A stretch of 64,000 bases of DNA from Sphingomonas_O antarctica (GCF_965137005.1 NZ_CBCRXM010000002.1:264858-328857), one strand, 5' to 3'; counted from the first letter of the stretch, positions 26,605-35,858 are shown. Translations and numbers: made by a program. Notes: generated by a model from the sequence alone, not told the origin.

Positions 26605-28695
26605 ATGGCGATGATGGCGGCACTCGCGCTGGCGGCAGCAGCGGGCGGAATTGGCGGAGCCAGGGTGGACGATCCGTATATCTGGTTGGAAGACCCCTAT
26701 GCGCCCAAGGCCTTGGCGTGGGTCGAGGCCGAAAATGCTCGCACCCTTGCCATTCTTGAGAAAGATCCCGGCTATCAATCGCTGTTCGACGATGCGCTGA
26801 ACATCGCCGAGGCGACCGACCGTGTGCCCGCGCCGAGTCTGGTCGGCGGGCAGGTGACCAATTTCTGGCAGGATGCGGGGCATGTGCGCGGCATCTGGCG
26901 AACCACCAGCGTCGCCGGTTACGCGCAGCCGGTCATCGCCTGGCAGACCGTGCTCGATCTCGATGCGCTCAGCACGGCTGAGAAGGCGAATTGGGTGTGG
27001 AAGGGGGCGCAGTGCGAGCCGATCAAGGAACAGCGCTGCTTGCTGAGCCTGTCCGACGGCGGCGAGGATGCGACCACCCAACGCGAGTTCGACCTGACCA
27101 CCGGGCAGTTCGTGCCGGAGGGTTTCGTTCTGCCTAAATCGAAGCAGGGCAATGCCTGGGAAGACGCGGATACGCTGCTGGTCACACGGGACTGGGGTCC
27201 CGGTACGATGACGAAGTCCGGTTATCCCTTCGTCGTCAAACGCCTCAAGCGCGGTCAACCGCTCACTGCCGCAGTCGAAGTGTTTCGCGGGACGGAGGAC
27301 GATGTCGGCGCGGGTGCGCGCGTGCTGGTCGATGCGACGGGCAACAAGGCTGTGCTGTTCGGACGCGACGTGGATTTCTTCAACAACGAGCAATCGATCC
27401 TGACGCCGCGTGGCATCGTGCGTCTCGATATGCCGAAGAAGGTGCACATCTTTGGGATGCTCGATGGCCAGATCGTTTTGCTGACCAATGAGGATTGGGC
27501 GGGCACGCCGATCAAGGCCGGATCGCTGGTGTCGTTCGATGCCAAGGCGGCGATGGGCGGCAAACCTGTTCCGACGTTGATCTTCGCGCCCAATGCGCGC
27601 CAGTCGGTGGATTCCGACAGCGTCGATCTGACCAAGAGCCGCGTGCTGGCGACGATCAACGACAACGTCCGCGGGCGGATCATGGCGTTCGGCCGCAGCG
27701 GCACCGGCTGGACCGGCACGCGTCTGCCGCTGCCCGACAATGCCGCGACTTACCTGGTCTCGACCGATCGGACGAGCGACGTGGCTTACCTCAACGCGAC
27801 CAGCTTTCTGTTGCCGTCGACGATCTTCCAGGCCGATGCGGCCGCGGGCACGGCGACGTCGCTGAAGGTTTCGCCCGCACGGTTCGATGCGTCGGGGCTG
27901 GTCAGCGAGCAGTTTGAGGCGATATCTAAAGACGGCACTCGCGTGCCCTATTTCATCGTTCACCGTGCGGGTCCGGCGCCAAAAGGTGGCTGGCCGACGA
28001 TCCTCGACGCTTATGGCGGCTTCGAAGTGTCGAACACGCCGAGCTATCGCGGCATTACGGGCAAGCTGTGGCTCGAGCGCGGCGGCGCCTATGTCCTCGC
28101 CAACATCCGCGGCGGCGGGGAATTCGGTCCCGCGTGGCACGAAGCCGCGCTCAACATCAATCGCCAGCGCGCCTATGATGACTTCGCGGCCGTCGGCGAA
28201 GATCTGGTCAAGCGCGGTTTCACCTCGAAGCCGCGCCTCGGCATTACCGGCGGCTCGAATGGCGGCTTGCTGATGGGCGTCGAGCTGACCCAGCGCCCGG
28301 ACCTTTGGTCGGCGGTCAACATCAATGTGCCGCTGCTCGACATGATCCGCATCTCGAAGATCGCGGCCGGGGCGTCGTGGCAGGGCGAATATGGCGATGT
28401 CGCCGCCGATCCGGCGGTCCGCGCTTTCTGGGACAAGGTGTCGCCATACCAGCAGCTCAATGCGACATCGAAATTGCCCATGCCGTACATCTTCACTACC
28501 ACCAAGGACGACCGTGTCGGTCCCGGCCATGCGCGCAAATTCGCGGCGCGGATGAAGGAACTGGGCCTGCCCTATCTCTATTATGAGAACACCGAGGGCG
28601 GTCACGGATCGGGTGCCAACCTCAAGCAGACCGCGCGGACCAACGCGCTGCAGATGGTCTATTTCAAACGTCAGTTGATGGAGAGTGCGCAATGA
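26605..28695 (+). CDS. Prolyl oligopeptidase family protein (S9A)
   Basis: A 696-aa serine peptidase. VDDPYIWLEDPYAPKALAWV is the classic N-terminus, a seven-bladed propeller fills residues ~70-440, and the hydrolase domain carries the triad: Ser near 551 in GGSNGGLLMG, Asp near 635 in KDDRVGPGHA and His near 667 in EGGHGSG. It would cut short proline-containing peptides. The first ~20 residues are hydrophobic (MMAALALAAAAGGIGG) and may be a weak signal peptide. ATG at 26605 follows GGAGCG. Its stop overlaps the next gene by ATGA, so the two peptidase-like genes are coupled. Confidence 0.93.
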   Translation: MAMMAALALAAAAGGIGGARVDDPYIWLEDPYAPKALAWVEAENARTLAILEKDPGYQSLFDDALNIAEATDRVPAPSLVGGQVTNFWQDAGHVRGIWRTTSVAGYAQPVIAWQTVLDLDALSTAEKANWVWKGAQCEPIKEQRCLLSLSDGGEDATTQREFDLTTGQFVPEGFVLPKSKQGNAWEDADTLLVTRDWGPGTMTKSGYPFVVKRLKRGQPLTAAVEVFRGTEDDVGAGARVLVDATGNKAVLFGRDVDFFNNEQSILTPRGIVRLDMPKKVHIFGMLDGQIVLLTNEDWAGTPIKAGSLVSFDAKAAMGGKPVPTLIFAPNARQSVDSDSVDLTKSRVLATINDNVRGRIMAFGRSGTGWTGTRLPLPDNAATYLVSTDRTSDVAYLNATSFLLPSTIFQADAAAGTATSLKVSPARFDASGLVSEQFEAISKDGTRVPYFIVHRAGPAPKGGWPTILDAYGGFEVSNTPSYRGITGKLWLERGGAYVLANIRGGGEFGPAWHEAALNINRQRAYDDFAAVGEDLVKRGFTSKPRLGITGGSNGGLLMGVELTQRPDLWSAVNINVPLLDMIRISKIAAGASWQGEYGDVAADPAVRAFWDKVSPYQQLNATSKLPMPYIFTTTKDDRVGPGHARKFAARMKELGLPYLYYENTEGGHGSGANLKQTARTNALQMVYFKRQLMESAQ

Positions 28696-30539
28696 CGACA
28701 CGTCGCGAAGCCTTGGGCGGGATCGCCATGGCCACGGCATTGGCCACTCCGGCCGCGGCTGCCGTTCGTCGCCGGGCGGCGGTCAAGCCAGCGAAGACCG
28801 CGGCGCGCATCGTGCTCGATCAGGCGGGGCAGGAATTGCTGCGGCTGAACCCGCAATATGCGACGAGCCTTGGCCTCGACACCGGGCGGAATGCCGATCT
28901 GCGGGCCAGGCTCGACGCCGCCGATCCGGGAATCGACCCGCGCTGGGTCAGCGAAATCGACGGCATTCGCGCGCGCATCGGGCGGCTCGACAAGACGCGG
29001 TTGAGCGCCATCGAGGCGGCACAGGTCGGCACGCTCGATTACGCGGCGGAGAGCGCGCAGATCGGTCGGCGTTTTGCGTACGGAAATGACGGGTCGAAGG
29101 GCTTGCTCAACGGCCCCGCGCCCTATGTCGTCAGCCAGCAGGACGGCGCGGTGACGTCGATTCCCGAATTTCTCAATTCACAGCATCCGGTGAAGACGCG
29201 TGCCGACGCCGAGGCCTATCTGGCGCGTATCGCCGCCTTTGCACGGTTGCTCGATAGCGAAAGCGCTCGGTTCACGGCGGATGCTACTGCGGGCGTGACG
29301 CCGCCGAGCTTCATTGCCCGGAACGCGCTCGGTCAGTTGCAGGACTATCGCAAAGTCGCGGCGTCGGATCAGCCGATGGTCCAGTCGCTCGCCAAGCGTG
29401 CGGCGGCGGCGGGCATCGCGGGTGACTGGCAGGGACGTGCGACGGCGGCGGTCAATCAACTCGTCTATCCCGCGCTGGATCGCCAGATCATCGCTTTCAC
29501 GCGCGCGACACGCAATTCGACCGATGTGGCGGGTGCGCAGCGTCTGCCCGACGGCGAAGCATTTTATGCCTGGGCGCTGCGTTGCGGCACGACGACGAGT
29601 GCGAGCGCGAGCGAAGTCCACCAGACCGGGCTGCGTCAGAATGACGAGATCAAGGCGCGCATCGACGCGATCCTGCAAAGCCAGGGGATGACGCGCGGAT
29701 CCGTCGGCGAACGCGTCGTCGCGCTCAACAGCCGCCCGGATCAATTGTTCAGCAATGACGATGCCGGTCGCGCTCAGGTCATAGCGTACATCAAGGGCAA
29801 GATCGCCGCGACGCGCGCGCTAACCCCGCGCGTCAGTCACCTGAAACTCCGCGCACCGGTCGATGTGAAGCGCGTGCCGCCCGACATTCAGGACGGTGCG
29901 GCTTTGGGTTACATGCAGCCCGCCGCACTCGACGGGTCGCGCCCGGCGATTTATTATGTGAACCTCAAATCGACGTCGCTCTGGCCTAAATACCAGCTGG
30001 CGACGCTGTCGGCGCATGAGGCGATTCCCGGGCATAGCTGGCAGTTCGCGTATCTGGCGGAGAATGGCGGGGATACACCTATCGTGTCGTCGATGATCGG
30101 CAACAATGCCTTTGTCGAAGGCTGGGCGCTCTATTCCGAACAGTTGATGGACGAGATGGGGCTGTACGCCAATGACCCGCTCGGTCGCGTCGGTTATCTC
30201 CAGGCGCAGCAGTTCCGCGCGTGCCGTCTGGTCGCCGACACCGGGCTGCACGCCTTTGGGTGGAGCCGTGACAAGGCGGTGGACTTCCTGGTTCAACAGA
30301 CCGGCAAGGGCCGCGACGCGATGACCAGCGAGATCGACCGTTATTGCGCGTCGCCGGGGCAGGCGTGCGGGTATAAGATGGGCCACAACGCCATCGTCGC
30401 GCTGCGCGACAAGGCCCGCGCAAGATTGGGGGCGCGGTTCGATCTGGCGAGCTTCGACGACGCGCTGATCAAGACCGGCGGCGTGCCATTGGCCTTGCTT
30501 GATGGCGTGGTCGATAGCTGGATGCGGGGCCGGGGTTAA
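28692..30539 (+). CDS. DUF885 family protein, putative metallopeptidase
   Basis: A 615-aa exported protein. The N-terminus MTTRREALGGIAMATALATP has a twin-arginine-like pair before a hydrophobic run. The hallmark LSAHEAIPGHSWQ near residue 442 provides a zinc-binding HExxxGH, followed by AFVEGWALYSEQLMDEMGLY, as in the DUF885 group related to M3/M32-type peptidases. Its substrate is unknown, though the translational coupling with a prolyl oligopeptidase suggests peptide breakdown. The stop overlaps that of the convergent FAH gene by four bases. Confidence 0.9.
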   Translation: MTTRREALGGIAMATALATPAAAAVRRRAAVKPAKTAARIVLDQAGQELLRLNPQYATSLGLDTGRNADLRARLDAADPGIDPRWVSEIDGIRARIGRLDKTRLSAIEAAQVGTLDYAAESAQIGRRFAYGNDGSKGLLNGPAPYVVSQQDGAVTSIPEFLNSQHPVKTRADAEAYLARIAAFARLLDSESARFTADATAGVTPPSFIARNALGQLQDYRKVAASDQPMVQSLAKRAAAAGIAGDWQGRATAAVNQLVYPALDRQIIAFTRATRNSTDVAGAQRLPDGEAFYAWALRCGTTTSASASEVHQTGLRQNDEIKARIDAILQSQGMTRGSVGERVVALNSRPDQLFSNDDAGRAQVIAYIKGKIAATRALTPRVSHLKLRAPVDVKRVPPDIQDGAALGYMQPAALDGSRPAIYYVNLKSTSLWPKYQLATLSAHEAIPGHSWQFAYLAENGGDTPIVSSMIGNNAFVEGWALYSEQLMDEMGLYANDPLGRVGYLQAQQFRACRLVADTGLHAFGWSRDKAVDFLVQQTGKGRDAMTSEIDRYCASPGQACGYKMGHNAIVALRDKARARLGARFDLASFDDALIKTGGVPLALLDGVVDSWMRGRG

Positions 30540-31537
30540 GCGACGGTCTGTTCGATCACGCCAAAAATCGGGTGGTGACGTTCGTCGTCCATCGTGATGC
30601 GGACGGTGTCGCCCGATTTGAGGAACGGCGTTTCTGCTTTGCCGCGCAGGATCGTTTCGACCGTGCGGACCTCGGCGATGCAGCTGTAGCCCAGGCCACC
30701 TTCGCTGATCGGCTTGCCGGGGCCGCCATCGCTGTCGCGGTTCGACACCGTGCCAGAGCCGACGATCGTCCCGGCGCCAAGGCTGCGCGTCTTTGCGAGA
30801 TGCGCGATCAGCGTGCCGAAATCGAAGGTCATATCGACGCCCGCATCGGCGCGACCGAACGCCTGACCGTTGAGATCGACGGTCAGGCACCCATGCAGCT
30901 TGCCGTCGCGCCAGCGGTCGCCGAGCGCGTCGGGGGTGACAAACACCGGCGACATCGCGCTGGCGGGTTTCGACTGGAAGAAGCCGAACCCCTTGGCGAG
31001 TTCGCCGGGGATCAGGTTGCGGAGCGACACGTCGTTGGTCAGCCCGACCAGGCGGACAGCCGCGAGGGCTTCCTCGCGGCTCGCGCCTTGCGGTACGTCA
31101 CCGGTCACGACCACGACCTCCGCCTCGCAATCGCAGCCCCAAGCTTCGTCCGCCAACGGTATGGCATCGCGCGCGCCGAGGAAGCCGTCGCTGCCGCCCT
31201 GATAGACCAAGGGGTCGTGCCAGAAACTGTCGGGCATTTCCGCGCCGCGCGCCTGACGGACCAGCTGAACGTGGTTCACATAGGCCGAACCGTCGGCCCA
31301 TTGATAAGCACGCGGCAACGGGGCGGCGGCGGCGTGTTCGTGAAAGCGCTCAAGCGGGATCGCGTCGTTGCGGACGTCGATGGCCAGCGCTTGGAGGCTG
31401 GGCGCCACCCGGTCCCAATCGTCGAGCGCCGCCTGCAGCGTCGGGGCGATGTGCGCGGCGTCGGCATAATAAGCGAGATCGTCCGACACGACGACAAGGC
31501 GGCCGTCACGGCCCGATTTGAGTGAGGCGAGTTTCAT
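30536..31537 (-). CDS. Fumarylacetoacetate hydrolase family protein
   Basis: A 333-aa protein of the FAH superfamily, metal-dependent hydrolases and decarboxylases acting on beta-diketones and related acids. Metal ligands are visible in WGCDCEAEVVVVTGDVP (E-x-E) and LTNDVSLRNLIPGELA (Asp), and GSGTVSNRDSDGGPG is the late glycine-rich segment. Length suits the fumarylacetoacetase-like branch rather than the short form. ATG at 31537 opens MKLASLKSGRDGRLVVV. It diverges from the acyl-CoA dehydrogenase gene. Tyrosine-catabolism partners are not nearby. Confidence 0.88.
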   Translation of the reverse strand: MKLASLKSGRDGRLVVVSDDLAYYADAAHIAPTLQAALDDWDRVAPSLQALAIDVRNDAIPLERFHEHAAAAPLPRAYQWADGSAYVNHVQLVRQARGAEMPDSFWHDPLVYQGGSDGFLGARDAIPLADEAWGCDCEAEVVVVTGDVPQGASREEALAAVRLVGLTNDVSLRNLIPGELAKGFGFFQSKPASAMSPVFVTPDALGDRWRDGKLHGCLTVDLNGQAFGRADAGVDMTFDFGTLIAHLAKTRSLGAGTIVGSGTVSNRDSDGGPGKPISEGGLGYSCIAEVRTVETILRGKAETPFLKSGDTVRITMDDERHHPIFGVIEQTVA

Positions 31538-31635
31538 GAGGGATGGCTTAGGCGAGCCTTTGCCGCGCGGCAAACCATGGCACTTGACGCGAACGTAAAC
31601 CGCGCCGCATGACCCTCCGCAAAGGAGAGGATTTC

Positions 31636-32790
31636 ATGTCGCTCGATAATCTTGCCCGCTCGGCCTATTCCGAGGATCACGAGGCGTTTCGCCAGACCGT
31701 CCGCCGCTTCATGCAGGAGGAAATCGCCCCCAACGCCGCCAAATGGCAGGAGGACGGCATCGTTCCCAAGTCGATCTGGCCCAAGGCGGGCGAACTCGGT
31801 CTGCTGTGCCCGACGGTTCCCGAAGAATATGGCGGGCTGGGTCTCGACTTCGGCTACAATGCCATCGTCGATGAAGAGGGCAGCTATTATGGCGGCGCGG
31901 CGACCGGCTTCTCGCTCCACTCCGACATCGTCGTGAACTACATCATCAGCTACGGCTCCGAAGAGCAGAAGCGCGAATGGCTGCCCAAGATGGTCGCCGG
32001 CGAGGTCATCACCGCCATCGCCATGACCGAACCAGGCACCGGTTCGGACCTGCAGGGCATTCGCACCACCGCCAAGAAGGACGGCAACCATTACGTCATC
32101 AACGGCAGCAAGACGTACATCACCAACGGCCAGAATGCCGATCTGGTGCTGGTCTGCGTCAAGACCGACACCGAGGTTCAGCCGGCCTATAAGGGCGTTT
32201 CGATCGTCCTGGTCGAAGCCGACCGCGAAGGGTTCAAGCGCGGGCGCAAGCTCGACAAGATCGGCATGGACGAGGCCGACACGTCGGAGCTGTTCTTCGA
32301 AGACGTGCGCGTGCCGATCACCAATTGCCTGGGCGAAGAGGGCAAGGGCTTTATCTATCTGATGTCCGAACTGCCGCAGGAACGCCTGTCGATCGCGGTT
32401 TCGGCGCAGACGTCGGCGCAGAAGGCCTATGACATGACCGTCGAATTCTGCCGCGACCGCAAGGCATTCGGCAAGCCGGTGATCGATTTCCAGAACACGC
32501 GCTTCACGCTCGCCGACCTGAAGTCGAAGCTGCAGGTCGGTTGGGCGCATCTCGACTGGGCACTGACGCGGTTGCTGGCCAAACAACTGACGCCCGAGGA
32601 AGGCGCGGCGGCCAAATTGTGGCACACCGAATTGCAATGGGAGACGGTCGACAAGTGCCTCCAGCTGCATGGTGGCGCGGGGTATATGAATGAATACCCC
32701 ATCGCCCGCATGTGGCGCGCCGCGCGCGTGACGCGGATTTTTGGCGGCACCAACGAGATCATGAAAGAGTTGATCGGGCGGAAGCTCTAA
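31636..32790 (+). CDS. Acyl-CoA dehydrogenase
   Basis: A 384-aa FAD enzyme for the first step of fatty-acyl-CoA oxidation. It shows ITAIAMTEPGTGSDLQGIRT for FAD binding, YLMSELPQERLSIAVSAQ, in which the Glu sits where long-chain acyl-CoA dehydrogenases keep their catalytic base, and the C-terminal LHGGAGYMNEYPIARMWR with FGGTNEIMKELIGR. ATG at 31636 follows AAAGGAGAGG, better supported than 31609. It stands alone, with a convergent holin gene immediately downstream. Confidence 0.95.
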   Translation: MSLDNLARSAYSEDHEAFRQTVRRFMQEEIAPNAAKWQEDGIVPKSIWPKAGELGLLCPTVPEEYGGLGLDFGYNAIVDEEGSYYGGAATGFSLHSDIVVNYIISYGSEEQKREWLPKMVAGEVITAIAMTEPGTGSDLQGIRTTAKKDGNHYVINGSKTYITNGQNADLVLVCVKTDTEVQPAYKGVSIVLVEADREGFKRGRKLDKIGMDEADTSELFFEDVRVPITNCLGEEGKGFIYLMSELPQERLSIAVSAQTSAQKAYDMTVEFCRDRKAFGKPVIDFQNTRFTLADLKSKLQVGWAHLDWALTRLLAKQLTPEEGAAAKLWHTELQWETVDKCLQLHGGAGYMNEYPIARMWRAARVTRIFGGTNEIMKELIGRKL

Positions 32791-32793
32791 CGG

Positions 32794-33204
32794 TCACTTC
32801 GCCGCCTTCACAGCGGTGATCGTGCGCGCCGCGGTGTAGCCAAGATATCCCGTCCCAAACAGCGTCCACAAACTGTCCGGAATGCCGCGCAGATACATGT
32901 TCATCGCGTCACCAATGGCCTTGGCCGTGCCCGGTTGGGCGGCGCCGATCAGGCCCATCGGGATCGCCCACAAGATGATCGCGTACATCACATAGAGGAA
33001 GGACGGGCGCGCGCGGCTGGTCCACGGATCAGTGCTGTTGGCCTCCGCGACGATGGCGGTAAGTTGTGTACGGACGGTGTCGAGCTCCTGCGACCCTTCG
33101 AGTTTGAGCAGTTCGAGTTTGGCCGCGTCGCGGGCCTTGGGATCGGGGATGATCTTGTCGATCAGCCCGGCAATCGGGCTGATCAGATTGTCGAGAATTG
33201 GCAT
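32794..33204 (-). CDS. Holin family protein (GTA/phage type)
   Basis: A 136-aa membrane protein. The amphipathic N-terminal part, with LIDKIIPDPKARDAAKLELL and ELDTVRTQLTAIVAEANSTD, is followed by DPWTSRARPSFLYVMYAIILW and two hydrophobic helices, then a final one around WTLFGTGYLGYTAAR. This is the plan of the three-helix holin family found with phages and gene transfer agents. Holins open the inner membrane so that the endolysin reaches the wall. It lies 48 bases downstream of the endolysin gene on the same strand; no other phage gene is in the neighbourhood. Confidence 0.85.
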   Translation of the reverse strand: MPILDNLISPIAGLIDKIIPDPKARDAAKLELLKLEGSQELDTVRTQLTAIVAEANSTDPWTSRARPSFLYVMYAIILWAIPMGLIGAAQPGTAKAIGDAMNMYLRGIPDSLWTLFGTGYLGYTAARTITAVKAAK

Positions 33205-33252
33205 CGAAATCTCCTGAAACTTTAGTCTAACTTTAGCCCTGAAACGCGTTGC

Positions 33253-33792
33253 TCAGCTCAACCGGTTGGCGAGCCAGCCATAGAGAAAGGCCTCGTTGGC
33301 CGGGCGGCGCTCGGCGAGGTGAAGGTAGCGCTCGCCCTGCAGCGCCTCGAGCGCCTTGAGCAGCACGGTTTCGCCATGCGGGGCGCGCAATTCGAGGAAA
33401 GCGGTCAGCGCGGCGAGCGTGGCGTCATCGATATGCGTGGCGGGTGGCAAGTCCGCAAAGTCGCGACCGCCGCGATTGAGCGCGTTCAGCGCGCGCTGAA
33501 GGAATCCGATCGCCACCGCCGGCCCCATATTGACGCCGGTGTCGAACAATTCGGCGGCGATCAGCGGGGCGAGCGGCTGCACCCGGTCGATTCCGGGCCG
33601 GGACCAATAGCTGCGTCGATAGACCGCCACGGCAAAGTCGCGCGGCAGATCGCGCATCGCCCCGGTCCAGCCCGCGGCACGGGCGATGGCTTCGCTAATG
33701 CCCCATTTGGTTGGGCCACCGCGATCGGCGGGATGGTCCGAATAGCCGCCCTCACGGCCGATCACGTCGTCGATAAGCTGGTCGATGGTCAT
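33253..33792 (-). CDS. GH108 N-acetylmuramidase (GTA/phage-type endolysin)
   Basis: A 179-aa muramidase. The catalytic Glu14 lies in IGREGGYSDHPADRGGPTKW, the GH108 signature (EGGY), followed by the peptidoglycan-binding C-terminal part with AAELFDTGVNMGPAVAIGFLQ and ALQGERYLHLAERRPANEAF. It cleaves the glycan backbone of the cell wall. ATG at 33792 is preceded by AAGGA; the longer reading frame to 33864 has no family similarity. It has no signal peptide, so it needs the downstream holin. Together they match the separate lysis pair of gene transfer agents. Confidence 0.9.
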   Translation of the reverse strand: MTIDQLIDDVIGREGGYSDHPADRGGPTKWGISEAIARAAGWTGAMRDLPRDFAVAVYRRSYWSRPGIDRVQPLAPLIAAELFDTGVNMGPAVAIGFLQRALNALNRGGRDFADLPPATHIDDATLAALTAFLELRAPHGETVLLKALEALQGERYLHLAERRPANEAFLYGWLANRLS

Positions 33793-33906
33793 CGCGGTTC
33801 CTTCCGAGTCGGAAGGAACATTCCTAGAACATTTCCTATTTTGGAAGCACTTTCTTTGCGCCAACTTGCGCCGAAAGCCCCGCTCCCCTAGTGGCCCGCG
33901 TTCGGT

Positions 33907-33983
33907 CGGGACGTAGCGCAGCCTGGTAGCGCATCACACTGGGGGTGTGGGGGTCGCAGGTTCGAATCCTGTCGTCCCGACCA
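33907..33983 (+). tRNA. tRNA-Pro (GGG)
   Basis: Folds as a full cloverleaf of 77 nt: acceptor CGGGACG/CGTCCCG, D-stem GCGC, anticodon stem TCACA/TGTGG with loop CTGGGGG giving anticodon GGG, T-arm GCAGG-TTCGAAT-CCTGT, discriminator A and an encoded CCA. Confidence 0.97.
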
Positions 33984-34000
33984 ACACGCAGCGCGCACGC

Positions 34001-34078
34001 CTGCAACGAAGTTGCAGTCGAGACGCGCAAGCGCGGCCAGCCAAGCGTAGCTTGGTCTGACGACGCGGCTTTGCCGCG
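34001..34078. repeat. Train of four small perfect hairpins after tRNA-Pro
   Basis: Four perfect short palindromes follow one another: CTGCAAC-GAA-GTTGCAG (34001-34017), CGCGC-AA-GCGCG (34024-34035), CCAAGC-GTA-GCTTGG (34041-34055) and CGCGGC-TTT-GCCGCG (34064-34078). Loops are two or three bases. The set may act in tRNA 3'-end processing or termination, or be a mosaic repeat element. The minus-strand reading frame over this region is spurious. Confidence 0.55.
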
Positions 34079-34089
34079 GCGCTCTTGTT

Positions 34090-34133
34090 AGAAGAAGAAG
34101 AAGCTGCACCCCGGATCAAGTCCGGGGTGACGG
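34090..34133. repeat. REP element with TCAAG loop
   Basis: A GAAGAAGAAGAAGCTG run leads into a perfect 9-bp inverted repeat CACCCCGGA-TCAAG-TCCGGGGTG (34107-34129), followed by ACGGG. The same run and TCAAG-looped palindrome occur at 47957, and the TCAAG-looped palindrome again at 51978. Confidence 0.7.
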
Positions 34134-34223
34134 GTGCTTGTTGACACAGGCGGCGGCAAACCCCCCACGCTTGCCCCCTTGCCCCCCTCTGCTACGCTCG
34201 CCGCACGACGCGAGGGAGAGCGC

Positions 34224-35774
34224 ATGACCACCGACGAGACGGCCCCCCGCGCGGGCGGCGCCTATGCCTGGTACGTGCTGATCGTGCTGTTCGCGGTGTA
34301 TGTCCTCAACTTCGTCGACCGGCAGATTCTCAGCATATTGGCCAAGGACGTGAAGCGCGATCTGGGCTTGGACGATGCCGATATCGGGTTTCTGTTCGGC
34401 ACTGCATTCGGGGTGTTTTACTCCCTGTTCGGCATTCCGCTCGGGCGACTGGCGGACAATTGGAACCGGGTGCGGCTGATCACGGTGGGCCTCGCCATCT
34501 GGTCGGCGATGACCGCGTTTTCGGGGCTGGCGCGGAATGGCGCACAGCTCACCGCTGCGCGCATCGGCGTGGGGATCGGCGAGGCGACCGCGAGCCCATG
34601 CGCCTATTCATTGCTGTCGGACTATTTCCCAAAGAACCGCCGCGCGTTCGCGCTGGCAATCTATTCATCGGGCATTTTCGTCGGTGGCGGCATGTCGTTG
34701 TTCATCGGCGGGGCGATCGTCGACAGATGGAACGCCGCTTACCCGGCGGGGCATTGGGGCCTGGTCGGATGGCAAGCAGCATTCATGGCGGTGGGCATCC
34801 CGGGCCTGATCCTCGCATTGCTCGTTGCGACGTTGCGCGAGCCGAAGCGAGGCGCGGCGGAGGGGCTGGTGACGCCGGTATCCTCGACCCCATTCAAGGA
34901 TTTCGGCGCGGAGCTGGTGGCGATCATCCCGCCGTTGACGCTTATCGGTGCGGCACGGCGCGGACCGGTGGCGCTGGCGATCAATTTGGCTGCATTCGTC
35001 GCGATGTGCGTGATCGTGTGGTTCCTGGTTCACGCGACCGGGGACTTGTACCAATGGCTGGCGGTCGGCGGAGGGGCTTATGCCGTATTTTCCTGGGCGA
35101 GCACGCTGCGGCAGCGCGATCCGGCGACCTTTGCGCTCATTTGGGGCACGCCCGCCTTCCTCGCCACCGCGCTGGGCTACGGGCTGATCTCCTATGTGTC
35201 GTACGGCGTGGCGGCGTTCGGTGCGCTGTATGCGGAGACGGTGCTGCATCAGGACAAGACGACCGTCGGCCTGTTCCTTGGCGGCGGCGCGGCGGCGGGC
35301 GGCTTCATCGGCATCGTCGCGGGCGGGCGGCTGGCCGACTGGCTGAAGGCGAATACCAAATGGGGGCGTATTCCGGTGATCATGATCGGTTGCCTGTTGC
35401 CGATCCCGATGCTGATTTACGCCTATTCGACGCCGAGCCCGCTGGCATTTTACCTCGTCAGTTTCGTGATGAGCGGCTCGGCTTCGGCGGCGCTCGGGCC
35501 GGCGGGGGCGACGACGCAGGATCTGGTCCTGCCGCGGATGCGCGGGACGGCGACGGCAACGTTCTTCATCGCGACGACGCTCGTGGGCCTCGCACTGGGG
35601 CCATACATGACGGGTTTCGTGTCGCGCGCGACGGGCGATTTGCGAACGGGCATTCTGACATTGCTGATCGTGGCGCCGCTGTCGCTTGGCTGTTTGCTGT
35701 TCGCGTGGCGGCGGCTGCCCATGGCGGAGGTCACCCTCATCGAGCGCGCCCGGGCGGCGGGGGAGCCGGTATAA
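34224..35774 (+). CDS. MFS transporter, spinster-like
   Basis: A 516-aa inner-membrane transporter with about twelve hydrophobic segments. NFVDRQILSILAKDVKRDL after the first helix is typical of the spinster-like major facilitator group, and FSLFGIPLGRLADNWNR matches in type the loop 2-3 signature GxLaDrxxRr. GFVSRATGDLRTGILT near the C-terminus also suits the group. Substrate unknown; sphingomonad members are often beside catabolic genes, but here the neighbours give no hint. ATG at 34224 follows GAGGGAGAG; the upstream open frame to 34134 runs into the REP and is not coding. Confidence 0.92.
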   Translation: MTTDETAPRAGGAYAWYVLIVLFAVYVLNFVDRQILSILAKDVKRDLGLDDADIGFLFGTAFGVFYSLFGIPLGRLADNWNRVRLITVGLAIWSAMTAFSGLARNGAQLTAARIGVGIGEATASPCAYSLLSDYFPKNRRAFALAIYSSGIFVGGGMSLFIGGAIVDRWNAAYPAGHWGLVGWQAAFMAVGIPGLILALLVATLREPKRGAAEGLVTPVSSTPFKDFGAELVAIIPPLTLIGAARRGPVALAINLAAFVAMCVIVWFLVHATGDLYQWLAVGGGAYAVFSWASTLRQRDPATFALIWGTPAFLATALGYGLISYVSYGVAAFGALYAETVLHQDKTTVGLFLGGGAAAGGFIGIVAGGRLADWLKANTKWGRIPVIMIGCLLPIPMLIYAYSTPSPLAFYLVSFVMSGSASAALGPAGATTQDLVLPRMRGTATATFFIATTLVGLALGPYMTGFVSRATGDLRTGILTLLIVAPLSLGCLLFAWRRLPMAEVTLIERARAAGEPV

Positions 35775-35858
35775 TGGCATCATTATTGCATCCGATTTGC
35801 GTCTTATAGCCTCCACGCTCTTTTCACCGGCGTCACGACCGGCAATCGCATCGCCCCG

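Noticed and set aside
26566..28740. 724-aa minus-strand frame antisense to the S9 peptidase
   Set aside because: Antisense shadow; the plus strand has the full catalytic triad.
33888..34119. Minus-strand reading frames over tRNA-Pro (with a GTTGFEPATPTPP-like stretch)
   Set aside because: A well-known false protein made by translating the antisense of a tRNA and its flank; the tRNA cloverleaf explains the sequence.
34001..34133. CRISPR-like or attachment-site array after the tRNA
   Set aside because: The palindromes differ from one another and have no equal spacers; they are separate hairpins and a REP.
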